Shown: positions 17,954 through 27,884 of the stretch, piece after piece
How the letters are laid out: each line of letters starts with the position of its first letter
Numbering within the stretch: position 1 is the first letter of the stretch
From: an uncultured Bacilli bacterium
Lineage (GTDB): Bacteria; Bacillota_I; Bacilli_A; RF39; UBA660
Reading direction: 5' to 3'
Length of the DNA stretch: 64,000 nucleotides
Assembly: GCA_934148845.1 (NCBI GenBank)
Contig: CAKPDH010000004.1
Location: forward strand, 108,420-172,419
Made by a program: the position numbers and the translations under genes
Notes under the pieces: model-generated
What the model was told of the DNA's origin: nothing
The model's database searches: none
What the model saw: the letters and a program-made list of their open reading frames with translations, nothing else

Positions 17954-19687
17954 ATGAAAGTAGATAGTATTACCTTAAATGAAATAAGAAGTAATCTTGA
18001 TATAGTTGATATTATCTCTAATTATATTAAACTTCAAGCACGCGGTAAAAATTATTTTGGTGTATGTCCTTTTCATGATGATCATTCACCAAGTATGAGT
18101 GTTTCAAAAGAAAAGCAAATATATACTTGTTTTTCATGTGGCGCAACAGGAAACGTTTTTAAATTTATTCAAGATTATGAAAATATATCATTTCTTGAAG
18201 CGGTAAAAAAATGTGCTAGTTTAGCAAATATACCTATAGATATAAAAGATACACGTGAAAAAAATAAATATGAGGATTTATATAATATTTATGAAATCAG
18301 TGAGAGATTTTATCAAAATAATATAAATACTGAACTTGGTAGAAAAGCAATTTCTTATTTACACGATAGAAATTTATCAGCTGATGTAATTAAGGAATTT
18401 CAAATAGGTTTATCTCTAAATGAAAAAGATAAATTAACAAAGCTTCTTAAAGCTAAAAATTATGATGATAAAACATTAATAAGAAGTGGTCTTGTTAATG
18501 AAACAGATTATGAACTTCATGATGTTTATAGAAATAGAATAATGTTTCCACTATATGACTTAACAGGTAGAATAATTGGATATAATGGAAGAGTTTATAA
18601 TGGTGAGACTTTAAATAAGTATGTAAATTCTAAAGAGACAGATATATTTAAGAAAAGGGAACTTTTATATAATTATCACAGAGCAAAAGAAGATGCAAGA
18701 AAGCTGCATCAAATTATTATAATGGAAGGTCCTATGGACGTAATAAGAGCTTATACTATTGGAGTAAAAAATTGTGTTGCTGCTCTTGGAACTGCTTTTA
18801 GTAAGGAGCAATCTTTATTAATTAGGAAGCTTTCAAGTAACGTAATATTATGTTTTGACGGTGATGCTGCGGGTCTTAAGGCTACTAAAGCAGCAATAGT
18901 AGAATTTGAGCATCTTGGTATAAATCCACTTATAGTAAGACTTGAAGATAATAGTGATCCAGATGAATATATAATAAAAAATGGTGCAGAAGCATTTAAA
19001 AATAAAATAAATAATGCTATGACTGTCATGGAATTTAGAGAATCTCTTTTAAAAAATGAGTATAATCTAAATAATCCATTAGAACTTGCTAATTATACAA
19101 ATACTATGATAAAAGAAATAGATAAAATAGAAGATGATATATTAAAAGAGGCAAGTATAAATAAATTGAGCAAGGATACTGGCATATCTAGTGAAATAAT
19201 TAAAAGTAAATTAACAAAAAAAGAAAATATAAAATATATTCCAGTAAAAAAAGTAACAACTAAATTAGATAAGTATCAAAAATCTGAAATGAATTTACTA
19301 TATTATATGTTAATTGACCCAGATGTAATAAAAATGTATGAGAATAAAATTACAAGAATGCCAACGGATAAATATAGACAACTTGCTTATCAAATAGATT
19401 ATTTTTATAAAACAAATAATTATATAAATGTAGCAGATTTTATTACTTTTTTAGATAATGATAAAGAGTCTATTGATGCTTTAAGTTCTATAGTATCTCT
19501 TAATTTAAGTAATGAGGTTAATTATGATTTAATTGATGACTATTTAAATAATATAAGAAATTATAATTTAAAAGAGCAATTTAAAATGTATAAGGAACAA
19601 ATGAAAAAAGAAGATGACTATAAAAGAAAGTTAGAATTAGCAAACAAAGTTATTGATATAAAAAAAAGGAGTGTAGAAAATGATTGA
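17954..19687 (+). CDS. dnaG: DNA primase
   Basis: 577 residues. The CHC2 zinc finger uses Cys38, His41, Cys59 and Cys62 ([10 protein letters not shown] and CFSCGATGN). The Toprim core shows MEGPMDV near 256 and [15 protein letters not shown] near 298. The C-terminal helical region binds DnaB. It makes RNA primers for replication. GGAAGTGATG precedes ATG 17954. The stop overlaps the rpoD start by 8 bases: this is the classic macromolecular synthesis operon without rpsU. Confidence 0.96.
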   Translation: MKVDSITLNEIRSNLDIVDIISNYIKLQARGKNYFGVCPFHDDHSPSMSVSKEKQIYTCFSCGATGNVFKFIQDYENISFLEAVKKCASLANIPIDIKDTREKNKYEDLYNIYEISERFYQNNINTELGRKAISYLHDRNLSADVIKEFQIGLSLNEKDKLTKLLKAKNYDDKTLIRSGLVNETDYELHDVYRNRIMFPLYDLTGRIIGYNGRVYNGETLNKYVNSKETDIFKKRELLYNYHRAKEDARKLHQIIIMEGPMDVIRAYTIGVKNCVAALGTAFSKEQSLLIRKLSSNVILCFDGDAAGLKATKAAIVEFEHLGINPLIVRLEDNSDPDEYIIKNGAEAFKNKINNAMTVMEFRESLLKNEYNLNNPLELANYTNTMIKEIDKIEDDILKEASINKLSKDTGISSEIIKSKLTKKENIKYIPVKKVTTKLDKYQKSEMNLLYYMLIDPDVIKMYENKITRMPTDKYRQLAYQIDYFYKTNNYINVADFITFLDNDKESIDALSSIVSLNLSNEVNYDLIDDYLNNIRNYNLKEQFKMYKEQMKKEDDYKRKLELANKVIDIKKRSVEND

Positions 19688-20759
19688 TGAAATAAAATCT
19701 TTTGAAGAACGAAAAAATGAATTAGTAAAAAAGGGTAAAGAAAAGGGATTTGTTACTTATGAAGAATTAGCTCAAGCATTAAAAGGTCTTGATCTAGATT
19801 CTGATAGTTTAGATGAGTTATATAATGCATTTAATGAAAATAATATAGCTGTTATATCTGAAAGTGATGAAGGCGATGACGACGGTTCTAAGCTTTTACT
19901 AGATGATAGTACTTTAACTAAAGATTTAACAATTAATGATCCTGTCAGAATGTATTTAAAAGAAATAGGTCAAATAAAATTATTAACACTTGAAGAGGAA
20001 AGCAAATTAGCAGACAGAATTACTAGTGGTGATGAAAATGCCAAAAACACACTAGCAGAAGCTAATTTACGTTTAGTTGTAAGTATAGCGAAGCGTTATG
20101 TAGGTCGTGGAATGCTTTTTCTTGATTTGATTCAAGAAGGAAACATTGGACTTATGAAAGCCGTTGATAAATTTGATGTTTCTAAAGGATATAAATTTTC
20201 TACATATGCAACTTGGTGGATTAGACAAGCTATAACACGTGCTATAGCTGATCAAGCACGTACTATACGTGTTCCTGTACATATGGTTGAAACTATAAAT
20301 AAGCTTGCTCGTGTTCAAAGACAATTAACTCTTGAATTAAATAGAGAACCAAGTGAAGAAGAACTTGCTAAGAAGATGAATACAACTGTTGAAAAAGTAA
20401 GAGAAATATATAAGATTAGTCAAGATCCAGTAAGTTTAGAAACACCAATAGGTGAAGAAGATGATTCTCATTTAGGTGATTTTATAAAAGATGAGAGAAA
20501 CTTAAGTCCTGAGGAATTTGCAACTAATGAGATGCTTAAGGATGAAATAAGTCAAGTACTTGAAACATTAACAGAAAGAGAAGAAAAAGTAATTAGACTA
20601 AGATTTGGACTAGAAGATGGAAAACCAAGAACACTAGAAGAAGTTGGTCAGATGTTTGGTGTAACAAGGGAACGTATTAGACAAATTGAAGCTAAGGCTT
20701 TACGCAAACTTCGCCACCCATCTAGATCTAGAAAATTAAGAGATTATATGGGTGATTGA
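19680..20759 (+). CDS. rpoD: RNA polymerase sigma factor SigA (RpoD)
   Basis: 359 residues. Region 1.1 (residues 1-80) is acidic; region 1.2 is [11 protein letters not shown]; region 2 has [33 protein letters not shown] and [18 protein letters not shown]; region 4 ends with [20 protein letters not shown]. This is the housekeeping sigma factor, in line with the TTGACA/TATAAT promoters seen across the window. The TGA stop right after RDYMGD shows that TGA is a stop codon here. AAAGGAG precedes ATG 19680 inside dnaG. Confidence 0.97.
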   Translation: MIDEIKSFEERKNELVKKGKEKGFVTYEELAQALKGLDLDSDSLDELYNAFNENNIAVISESDEGDDDGSKLLLDDSTLTKDLTINDPVRMYLKEIGQIKLLTLEEESKLADRITSGDENAKNTLAEANLRLVVSIAKRYVGRGMLFLDLIQEGNIGLMKAVDKFDVSKGYKFSTYATWWIRQAITRAIADQARTIRVPVHMVETINKLARVQRQLTLELNREPSEEELAKKMNTTVEKVREIYKISQDPVSLETPIGEEDDSHLGDFIKDERNLSPEEFATNEMLKDEISQVLETLTEREEKVIRLRFGLEDGKPRTLEEVGQMFGVTRERIRQIEAKALRKLRHPSRSRKLRDYMGD

Positions 20760-21427
20760 TGAACTTATCAAATAGGTTAAAAGCAGTAGCGACGCTTGTT
20801 TGTAAAGATTCTCGTGTTATTGATGTTGGATGTGATCATGCATATTTAGATATATATCTTACACTTTATAATAATAATTCTTGTATAGCTACAGATATAA
20901 ATAAAAATGCATTAGAAATTGCTAAAAATAATATTAAAAAATATAATTTAGAAGATAAAATAGAAACTAAATTGACAGATGGCCTTTTAAATCTAGAAAT
21001 AAAAGAAAGTGATACTATTGTAATAAGTGGTATGGGAACACATACAATACTTGACATATTAAAAACGAATAGACTAAGTGATACGCTTATTATTTCATCA
21101 AATAATGATATTAAAATGTTACGTACTAATGTAATAAATTTAGGATATTATATTGATTGTGAAATATTTATTATTGACAAAAATAAACCATATGTAATAA
21201 TAAAGTTCAAAAAAGGAACAAAAAAATATTCAAAAAGTGATTTAAAGTATGGCCCATATTTAAAAAATAATATAAAATATATTAACTATTTAATTAAAAA
21301 ATATAATTTAATAATTAAAAATATAGGAAAAAATAAGCTATTATTAAAATTTAAATATAAATTTTTAATTTTAAAGCTTAAAGCTATGCTTTATTACAAT
21401 ACAAAAAATAATTGGGACTATCATTAG
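20759..21427 (+). CDS. trmK: tRNA (adenine-N1-)-methyltransferase TrmK
   Basis: 222 residues. The SAM-binding motif VIDVGCDHAYLDIYL (about 21-35), then ATDINKNALEIAKNN and the catalytic-region TIVISGMGTHTILDIL match TrmK, which makes m1A22 in tRNA. It overlaps the rpoD stop (TGATG), and in Firmicutes trmK commonly follows sigA. The last 45 residues are unusually Lys/Ile/Tyr-rich helix. ATG 20759 was chosen over TTG 20756. Confidence 0.92.
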   Translation: MNLSNRLKAVATLVCKDSRVIDVGCDHAYLDIYLTLYNNNSCIATDINKNALEIAKNNIKKYNLEDKIETKLTDGLLNLEIKESDTIVISGMGTHTILDILKTNRLSDTLIISSNNDIKMLRTNVINLGYYIDCEIFIIDKNKPYVIIKFKKGTKKYSKSDLKYGPYLKNNIKYINYLIKKYNLIIKNIGKNKLLLKFKYKFLILKLKAMLYYNTKNNWDYH

Positions 21428-21438
21428 TCTTTTTATTT
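21416..21438 (+). terminator. Intrinsic terminator after trmK
   Basis: GACTA (21416-21420), loop TCAT, TAGTC (21425-21429), then TTTTTATTTT. Confidence 0.7.
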
Positions 21439-21465
21439 TGAAAATATAACTAAATGTGTTATAAT
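21438..21465 (+). promoter_or_regulatory. Promoter for the gene at 21488
   Basis: TTGAAA at 21438-21443, 16-base spacer, TATAAT at 21460-21465, followed by a GGGGGG ribosome site. Confidence 0.6.
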
Positions 21466-21487
21466 AAATCCTAATTGGGGGGATTTT

Positions 21488-23746
21488 ATGAAAGATAATA
21501 TAATAATATTAACAGATACCATAAAAAAATATGATAAAAATACAATTGATTTCTTTGAAATGTTAATGATGAATCCAACATGTGTTTATGATATACAAAA
21601 AAGTAATTTAAAAAACAATCCATATTATAATAAAATACTTGATATTTTATCTGAATATGATTCATATGTTTATATAAAAAATATAGAGAGTAAATATAAT
21701 AAAACTAGTGCTTCAAATTCTATTGAAATATTCGAATTTTATAAAAAATGCTTAGATCCCATTAAAAATTATGAATTATTAAAATCATTAAAGTATTTTA
21801 ATCCAAATAAATCTAAAATAAAAAAAATATTTGATACATATTTATTTAGAAATAAAGATTATTATATTAAATTATTTGAAAATTTTAAAAAAATATATGT
21901 TGAAAGTAAAGATTTTAATAAAATAAAAGAATATTTAATAAAAATAAATTTATATAATACTAATTTTATTTGGTTTTTAATATATTCAGCTGATTTTTCT
22001 AATGAAGATAAAAATATAATTCTTGATATAATTGAAAATATTTTTGTAGATATAGAAGAGGTATATATTTTAAAATCATTATTAGATGATGATATGGATA
22101 TAATAAAACAATTTATAAATAAAGATATAAAGATTGAACCTTTAGTTAATAAATATAACTATTTATATATAAATTTTTATGGTAATGATGTAGTATATAA
22201 GTATTTAGAATTTTTAAATAAGTATAAAAAAATAAAAGTAAGTAAAGAACAAATAGATTCAGAATTAGAAATTATTAATAGAATATTATCATTTTACAAT
22301 AATAATAAAAATATAGATGATTTAATTAAGTACATTGGTCATATATATACTTTAAATAAAAAAAGATTATATGAAATGATAATAAGAGCAAAATATTATG
22401 TTAATAATCCAATGTATAATAGTATTAATGAGGTATTTTTACAAATATTTAAAAAGTTGGATTCATATATATATGCATATATTTTAATATTAACAGAAGA
22501 AAAAGAAGAAATAATATTTGAATATTTATATAATATAGGAATTAATAAAGGAAAACTTAATACTTTATATAGTAAAGTTTGCCTATATCCATATTCTATA
22601 GGTGATATTAATAAAATAAAATTATGTATTAATAAATATATAAATGATTATGATAATATTGTTATTAATATTAAAAAAGAAAAGTTTAAGAAAGTTGAAA
22701 ATTTATATAAAAATAATATTAATACAAATGAAATTTATGAATATATAAATAATGAATTAAATTTAAAAAAGAACTCATTTGTTAAAATGAAATTTGAAAT
22801 AAGACATATATTAACAAAAGAAGAACTTGATAATTATAATAAAATAATAAGAGCTTGCTTTTATCAAGATTACTCACAAGCTGTTATTATAAGTAATATA
22901 TTATCAATAGGTTTTAAATATATATATTGTTTACTTGAAAAAAATATGCTACCATCAAGATTAGAATATACAATAATGGGCCTTCACATAGATGAATATA
23001 ATTTAACTGCTTTAGAGCTTCAAAAAATTAAATTATTTATAACTAAATATACAAGTTCATATAACCTAAAAAAGGAAAAAAATTTGTTAATAAAAAAAGA
23101 ATTACAAGAAAAAGAAAAAAATACAAAGCTCAATGAAAATTTAGTTACTGCTATAGATATTGTAACTGATTATATAAAAAATAAAAGTGAGGGTACAAGT
23201 AAGGATCTATTAGAATCAGTAAAAATTTTAAAATATTTTAATCATCCTTTATATACCTCATATGTTAATTATCAGAAAAATAGAATGTCTAAAAATTATG
23301 CTGTAATATTAAATACTATAAGGAAAATGATTGAATTAATATTATCTGGAATAGAAGTTGGTGATAGAATAAGACCTTTTGATATACTAGATTATTATAG
23401 TATGACTAAATTAGGTTTTTATCAATTGCTTGATATTGCAAGGTGTCTTGATGAAAGTGAATATAGAGTATTAAAGCAGTTTACAAGAAGAAATACTATT
23501 ACGTATATGCTTAATATAAGTGATATATATAAAACAGAAACTATAATAGGTGTTAAGTTTGATAAAAATAATCATCCAATAAGTGGTACTGGTAGAATTA
23601 TTAAGTATGAAGAAAAAAAGTATTTAATAGATTATCTAATTAATAATAATATTCCAGTAAATCAAGTATCATATAAAGCATTATTTGATAGATATATAAA
23701 TGGATATTTTAATATGAATAGTAATAATACAAAAATAAAGTTCTAA
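21488..23746 (+). CDS. Large hypothetical protein
   Basis: 752 residues, no signal peptide or clear membrane helix, extremely rich in Lys, Asn, Ile and Tyr. The middle is helical with repeat-like spacing; residues 570-740 are better conserved in look (ESVKILKYFNHPLYTSYVNY, GDRIRPFDILDYYSMTKLGF, RCLDESEYRVLKQFTRRN), and this part could be a DNA- or RNA-binding region. I do not recognise a family. It has its own strong promoter and ends in a terminator shared with yigZ. Confidence 0.75.
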   Translation: MKDNIIILTDTIKKYDKNTIDFFEMLMMNPTCVYDIQKSNLKNNPYYNKILDILSEYDSYVYIKNIESKYNKTSASNSIEIFEFYKKCLDPIKNYELLKSLKYFNPNKSKIKKIFDTYLFRNKDYYIKLFENFKKIYVESKDFNKIKEYLIKINLYNTNFIWFLIYSADFSNEDKNIILDIIENIFVDIEEVYILKSLLDDDMDIIKQFINKDIKIEPLVNKYNYLYINFYGNDVVYKYLEFLNKYKKIKVSKEQIDSELEIINRILSFYNNNKNIDDLIKYIGHIYTLNKKRLYEMIIRAKYYVNNPMYNSINEVFLQIFKKLDSYIYAYILILTEEKEEIIFEYLYNIGINKGKLNTLYSKVCLYPYSIGDINKIKLCINKYINDYDNIVINIKKEKFKKVENLYKNNINTNEIYEYINNELNLKKNSFVKMKFEIRHILTKEELDNYNKIIRACFYQDYSQAVIISNILSIGFKYIYCLLEKNMLPSRLEYTIMGLHIDEYNLTALELQKIKLFITKYTSSYNLKKEKNLLIKKELQEKEKNTKLNENLVTAIDIVTDYIKNKSEGTSKDLLESVKILKYFNHPLYTSYVNYQKNRMSKNYAVILNTIRKMIELILSGIEVGDRIRPFDILDYYSMTKLGFYQLLDIARCLDESEYRVLKQFTRRNTITYMLNISDIYKTETIIGVKFDKNNHPISGTGRIIKYEEKKYLIDYLINNNIPVNQVSYKALFDRYINGYFNMNSNNTKIKF

Positions 23747-23768
23747 TTTTCTAAGATTAGAACTTTAT
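23735..23768. terminator. Bidirectional terminator between convergent genes
   Basis: ATAAAGTTCTAA (23735-23746) and TTAGAACTTTAT (23757-23768), a perfect 12-bp stem with a 10-base loop. It spans the overlapping stop codons of the 752-residue gene and yigZ. Confidence 0.8.
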
Positions 23769-24333
23769 CTTTTAATGATAAATGAATAGCTATTTTTTCA
23801 AGTTCAGCAACAAAAAATAACTCATTTTCATTTAAATAAAATTTATATATTATATTGTCTTTATATTCTTTACTTATAATTTTTTTATCTATTAAAATAT
23901 AATCAACTAATTTAGTATTATTGTAGCTAAATTCCATTTCTACTAAATATCCATAAGTAAGGCTTGCTATATTAGTCTTTTTTAATGCTTCAATAATAGA
24001 GTTAGAGTATGCTCTAGAAAGTCCACCAGTACCTAGTTTAATCCCACCATAATATCTAATGACAACTGCTAATATATTATCAAGTTCATTCTTTTTTAAA
24101 ACATTTAAAATAGGTATTCCAGCAGTCCCACTAGGTTCTTTATCATCGCTAAATTTTTCTAAACCATTAACTATGTATGCAAAACATATGTGTGTTGAAT
24201 CTTTATATTCACAATTAATATTATCTAAAATTTTATTTATTTCATCTTTATTTTGTACTCTAAATAACTTAGTTATAAATTTAGATTTATTAATAATTAA
24301 CTTGTTGCACGTATCATCTTTAATAGATTTCAT
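23743..24333 (-). CDS. yigZ: YigZ family protein (IMPACT/UPF0029)
   Basis: 196 residues, the usual YigZ length. The IMPACT pattern KSKFITKLFRV, THICFAYIV, FSDDKEPSGTAGIPIL, AVVIRYYGGIKLGTGGLSRAY is complete, followed by the smaller C-terminal domain of about 65 residues. The role is unproven; the fold resembles translation-factor domains. GGTGAG precedes the ATG on the minus strand. Confidence 0.93.
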   Translation of the reverse strand: MKSIKDDTCNKLIINKSKFITKLFRVQNKDEINKILDNINCEYKDSTHICFAYIVNGLEKFSDDKEPSGTAGIPILNVLKKNELDNILAVVIRYYGGIKLGTGGLSRAYSNSIIEALKKTNIASLTYGYLVEMEFSYNNTKLVDYILIDKKIISKEYKDNIIYKFYLNENELFFVAELEKIAIHLSLKDKVLILEN

Positions 24334-24426
24334 AAACTCACCACAATTATTATATAATAATAAAATTTTAAAAACAAGTTGTATAAATAGTAAAAAAGGT
24401 TACATTATATTTATGGGAGGAAATAT

Positions 24427-24852
24427 ATGGAAGAAATAAATGTGCTTGATGAGTTATGTAAGGGAGCTAGTATGGGAATAGACGCTATTAGTTTTATTAT
24501 GGATAAAGTAGATGACAAAAATTTAAAAAAAGAATTAAAAAATCAGCTTAATAAATATAAAGATATCAAAGATGAAATATTTACTTTATATCCAGACTAT
24601 AGTGATAAGTCTCCACACGAAACTAGTACTTTAAATAAAATATTTACATGGTATGGTATTTCAATAAAAACAACTATGGACGATAGTACTAGTAAAATAG
24701 CAGAATTATTAATAAAAGGAACTAATATGGGAATTATTGAAGGTAGAAAACTTTTAAACCATAAAGATACTGATAAAAAGATAGAAAACCTTATAAATAA
24801 ATATGTAAAAATGCAAGAAGAAGCTGTAGAAAAATTAAAAGAATTTTTATAG
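24427..24852 (+). CDS. Small helical protein beside CotF-like genes
   Basis: 141 residues, helical throughout, no signal peptide. The plan is two similar halves: LDELCKGASMGIDAISFIMD (6-25) and AELLIKGTNMGIIEGRKLL (96-114), suggesting a four-helix bundle of the ferritin-like or DUF2383 kind, though the metal ligands are not evident. GGGAGG precedes ATG 24427. It is followed 12 bases later by the next small gene and probably shares its operon and role. Confidence 0.7.
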   Translation: MEEINVLDELCKGASMGIDAISFIMDKVDDKNLKKELKNQLNKYKDIKDEIFTLYPDYSDKSPHETSTLNKIFTWYGISIKTTMDDSTSKIAELLIKGTNMGIIEGRKLLNHKDTDKKIENLINKYVKMQEEAVEKLKEFL

Positions 24853-24864
24853 TTAGGAGATTTT

Positions 24865-25086
24865 ATGAATTTAAATTATAATGAAGTACCTAATATTATA
24901 AGTACAAAAGATTTAGCTTATTTATGTGATTTATTCAATTTAAATTATAATATTTATAAAAATACTTTAAAGAATATTTTATATATACAAGATGAAGAAA
25001 TAAAAACAGTTATAAATGATACATTAAATTTATTTCTTTCAAATATGCAAAGTATATTAAATATATTAGGAGGTATTAATGAATAA
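24865..25086 (+). CDS. Small helical protein, possible CotF-like partner
   Basis: 73 residues. The motif ISTKDLAYLCDLFNLNYNIYK resembles the first helix of Coat F domains (D-L-x-Y-L-x-D) but the second half is short. TTAGGAG precedes ATG 24865. The stop overlaps the next gene by 8 bases, so it may form a complex with that product. Confidence 0.6.
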   Translation: MNLNYNEVPNIISTKDLAYLCDLFNLNYNIYKNTLKNILYIQDEEIKTVINDTLNLFLSNMQSILNILGGINE

Positions 25087-25387
25087 TGAAATAAAAAATA
25101 AAAAAGTAGAAGTTAATGATATGGAATTAAATGATAAGGATATTATAAATATATTACTAAATGATTTGAAATATTTAGTTAAAACTTATTCTGTTAGTTT
25201 AACAGAATCAAGTAATAGTAATTTATGCCAAAAAGAAAAGGAAATGTTTCTAGATTGCCTTTCTAATCATAGAAAAATATACGATGTTATGTTTAGAAAT
25301 GGTTGGTATGTAGTAGAAAAGATAGATGACATTAAACTTAATGAAAAATATAATATGCTAAATAATTTGTTTGATAATATAAAATAA
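25079..25387 (+). CDS. CotF (Coat F domain)-like protein
   Basis: 102 residues. NDKDIINILLNDLKYLVKTY (about 18-37), then SLTESSNSNL, a long helix with FLDCLSNHRKIYDVMFRNGW and the terminal GWYVVEKID match the Coat F pattern (D-x-L-x-x-D-L-L, then M-x-x-x-G-W-Y). In Bacilli this domain builds spore coats, but it also occurs in non-sporulating relatives with a ferritin-like fold. AGGAGG lies within the preceding gene. Confidence 0.75.
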   Translation: MNNEIKNKKVEVNDMELNDKDIINILLNDLKYLVKTYSVSLTESSNSNLCQKEKEMFLDCLSNHRKIYDVMFRNGWYVVEKIDDIKLNEKYNMLNNLFDNIK

Positions 25388-25416
25388 TATAAAAGTAATA
25401 TTTTATATTTTTTTCT
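25376..25416 (+). terminator. Intrinsic terminator
   Basis: AATATAAAAT (25376-25385) pairs with ATTTTATATT (25400-25409), followed by six or more Ts. The first arm overlaps the end of the CotF-like gene. Confidence 0.7.
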
Positions 25417-25429
25417 ATATGGAGGTAAT

Positions 25430-26857
25430 ATGAGTATATGGAAAAGCTATAATAATAGAAAAGTAAATAAATTAAGTAAGAATATAGATGTAGATATATT
25501 AATAATCGGAGCTGGAATTACTGGTATGACGCTTGCTTATTTATTAAAGGATAAAAATGTATGTGTAGTAGATGCACGAAAAATAGGCTTTGGAGTAACA
25601 CTAAGAAGTACTGCTAAAATAAATTATTTTCAAGGTATAGTTTATACAAAAATTCTTGATGTGACCGATAATATAACTGCATCTAGTTATTTAAATTCTC
25701 AGATATATGCGATGAAAAAATTAAAAAAAATAATAAAAAAAGAAAAAATTGCTTGTGATTTAGAAAAGGTAAGTTCATATGTGTTTCCATCAAATAAGGG
25801 GGATATTCATAAATTAGATAGAGAAGTAAAATTTTTATTAAATAATAAAATTAAAGTAAAAGAAGTAACAAACTTTGTAAAATTAAATAAATATAAATTA
25901 TATGGAGTAGATGATACTTATGTATTTAATCCACTAAAATATTTAGATGGATTATATAATATATTAATTGATAGTGGTGTAAGTTTATATGAAAATACAA
26001 ATATAACTAAAATAGAAAAGATAGGTAATAGTTATATTTGCGCAACTACTAAAAACTTTATTAAAGCTAAAATAGTTGTAGTAGCTACACAGTATCCTTA
26101 TTTTTTATTTCCACTGTTACTACCATTAAAATCTTCATTAGAAAAATCATATATTATAGTAAGTAAAGTTAATACATATCACAAATATACATATATAAGT
26201 ACATCAGATCCTATATATTCAACTAGGTTTTATAAAGATAAAAAAAATATATATAAAATATCACTAGGTAAAAGTTATAACTTATATAAAAATAAAATAG
26301 ATACAGAGTGTTTTTGTAAGTTGCAAAAAGAGTTTGATATAGATAGTAAGGATATAGTTTATAAATATACTAATACAGATATTATAACTAGTGATTATAT
26401 GCCTTATATAGGTAGTATAAAAAATAATATGTATATATCTTGTGGATATAATACTTGGGGTATTACTAATGGTATATTGGGAGCTTGTATTATAAGTGAT
26501 AGGATAAATAATAAAAAAAACAAATATGATATTTTTAATCCTTATAGAATTAATATATCTAATATAGTTAAATTTCCAAAGTATATATATGGATCTATTA
26601 AATCTTATTTTAAATATAAACAAGATAATATAAAAGTAATTAAAATAAATGGTCAAAATATAGGAGTATATAATGACTCTAAAGGAACTCATATGGTATA
26701 TATAAAATGTCCTCATATGGGATGTAGATTAAGATTTAATGAAGTAGAAAAGACTTGGGATTGTCCATGTCACTCATCAAGATTTAATATAGATGGTAAA
26801 TGTATTAAAGGACCTAGTAATTATGATATATCTTTTGACTTAAAGAAAAATAAATAG
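25430..26857 (+). CDS. FAD-dependent oxidoreductase with C-terminal Rieske domain
   Basis: 475 residues. The N-terminal dinucleotide fold IDVDILIIGAGITGMTLAYL (about 19-38) belongs to the DAO/glycine oxidase class. The C-terminal 90 residues form a Rieske [2Fe-2S] domain with CPHMGC and CPCHSS ligands (about 425 and 446). Such two-domain enzymes are widespread in Firmicutes; substrates are mostly unknown, and the iron-sulphur centre probably relays electrons. GGAGGTAAT precedes ATG 25430. It is followed 22 bases later by galE. Confidence 0.9.
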   Translation: MSIWKSYNNRKVNKLSKNIDVDILIIGAGITGMTLAYLLKDKNVCVVDARKIGFGVTLRSTAKINYFQGIVYTKILDVTDNITASSYLNSQIYAMKKLKKIIKKEKIACDLEKVSSYVFPSNKGDIHKLDREVKFLLNNKIKVKEVTNFVKLNKYKLYGVDDTYVFNPLKYLDGLYNILIDSGVSLYENTNITKIEKIGNSYICATTKNFIKAKIVVVATQYPYFLFPLLLPLKSSLEKSYIIVSKVNTYHKYTYISTSDPIYSTRFYKDKKNIYKISLGKSYNLYKNKIDTECFCKLQKEFDIDSKDIVYKYTNTDIITSDYMPYIGSIKNNMYISCGYNTWGITNGILGACIISDRINNKKNKYDIFNPYRINISNIVKFPKYIYGSIKSYFKYKQDNIKVIKINGQNIGVYNDSKGTHMVYIKCPHMGCRLRFNEVEKTWDCPCHSSRFNIDGKCIKGPSNYDISFDLKKNK

Positions 26858-26879
26858 TATAATTTATATAGGAGGATTT

Positions 26880-27884
26880 ATGAATATATTAGTTACTGGT
26901 GGCGCAGGTTATATTGGTAGTCATACTTGCGTTGAATTATTAAATGAGGGATATAATGTAATTGTCGTAGATAATCTATCTAATTCAAAAAAAGATGTGA
27001 TAGATAAAATAGAAAGAATAACAGGTAAATCTTTACTATTTTATGAGGTTGATTGTTGTAATAAAGATGCATTAGATAAAATTTTTAAAGACAATAGTAT
27101 AGATGCGGTTATACATTTTGCAGGATATAAAGCAGTTGGTGAATCTGTTATGAAGCCTCTTATGTACTATAATAATAATATAATTTCTACAATTAGTCTT
27201 TTAGAAGTTATGCAAAAATATAATTGTAAAAAATTAGTATTTTCTTCAAGTGCGACAGTATACGGAAGCCCAAAAGCTTTACCAATTAAGGAATCTTTTC
27301 CACTTTCAACAACAAATCCATATGGAACAACAAAATTAATGATTGAAAATATTTTAAGAGATTTATATAAATCAGATAATACTTGGAGTATAGCTATACT
27401 TAGATATTTTAATCCAATAGGTGCTCATAAATCTGGGCTTATTGGTGAAAATCCTAATGATGTACCTAATAATTTAATGCCATATATAGTAAAGGTTGCA
27501 AATAAAGAACTAGAGATATTAAGTATATTTGGTAATGATTATAATACACCTGATGGAACAGGTGTTAGAGATTATATACATGTAGTTGATCTTGCTAAAG
27601 GACATATTAAAGCTATTTTAAAAGTTATGAAAACAAATGGTATTGATGCGTATAATTTAGGTACTGGAAAGGGATATAGTGTACTTGATCTTGTAAATAC
27701 ATTTAGCAAGGTAAATAATGTAGAAGTAAAGTATAAAATAGTTGGAAGAAGACCAGGAGATATAGCTATGTGCTACGCAGATCCTAGTTATGCTAAAGAG
27801 TCTTTAGGTTGGGAAGCTAAATTAGGAATAGAAGAAATGTGTAAAGACTCATATAACTATATTAAATCTATAAAACATGAATAA
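26880..27884 (+). CDS. galE: UDP-glucose 4-epimerase
   Basis: 334 residues. NILVTGGAGYIGSHT (2-16) is the NAD-binding motif; the SSSATVYG segment supplies the catalytic Ser and NPYGTTK the Tyr and Lys of YxxxK. Later FNPIGAH, GTGVRDYIHVVDLA and the GRRPGDIA motif are typical of GalE. It interconverts UDP-glucose and UDP-galactose for cell-surface sugars. AGGAGG precedes ATG 26880. It overlaps the kinase-like gene by 8 bases. Confidence 0.96.
   Translation: MNILVTGGAGYIGSHTCVELLNEGYNVIVVDNLSNSKKDVIDKIERITGKSLLFYEVDCCNKDALDKIFKDNSIDAVIHFAGYKAVGESVMKPLMYYNNNIISTISLLEVMQKYNCKKLVFSSSATVYGSPKALPIKESFPLSTTNPYGTTKLMIENILRDLYKSDNTWSIAILRYFNPIGAHKSGLIGENPNDVPNNLMPYIVKVANKELEILSIFGNDYNTPDGTGVRDYIHVVDLAKGHIKAILKVMKTNGIDAYNLGTGKGYSVLDLVNTFSKVNNVEVKYKIVGRRPGDIAMCYADPSYAKESLGWEAKLGIEEMCKDSYNYIKSIKHE

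Noticed and set aside
24059..24439. Plus-strand 126-codon frame opposite yigZ
   Set aside because: It is antisense to the well-supported yigZ gene and has no ribosome site.
26282..26716. Minus-strand 144-codon frame opposite the FAD/Rieske gene
   Set aside because: Very Ile/Tyr-rich shadow of the coding strand, which carries clear FAD and Rieske motifs.
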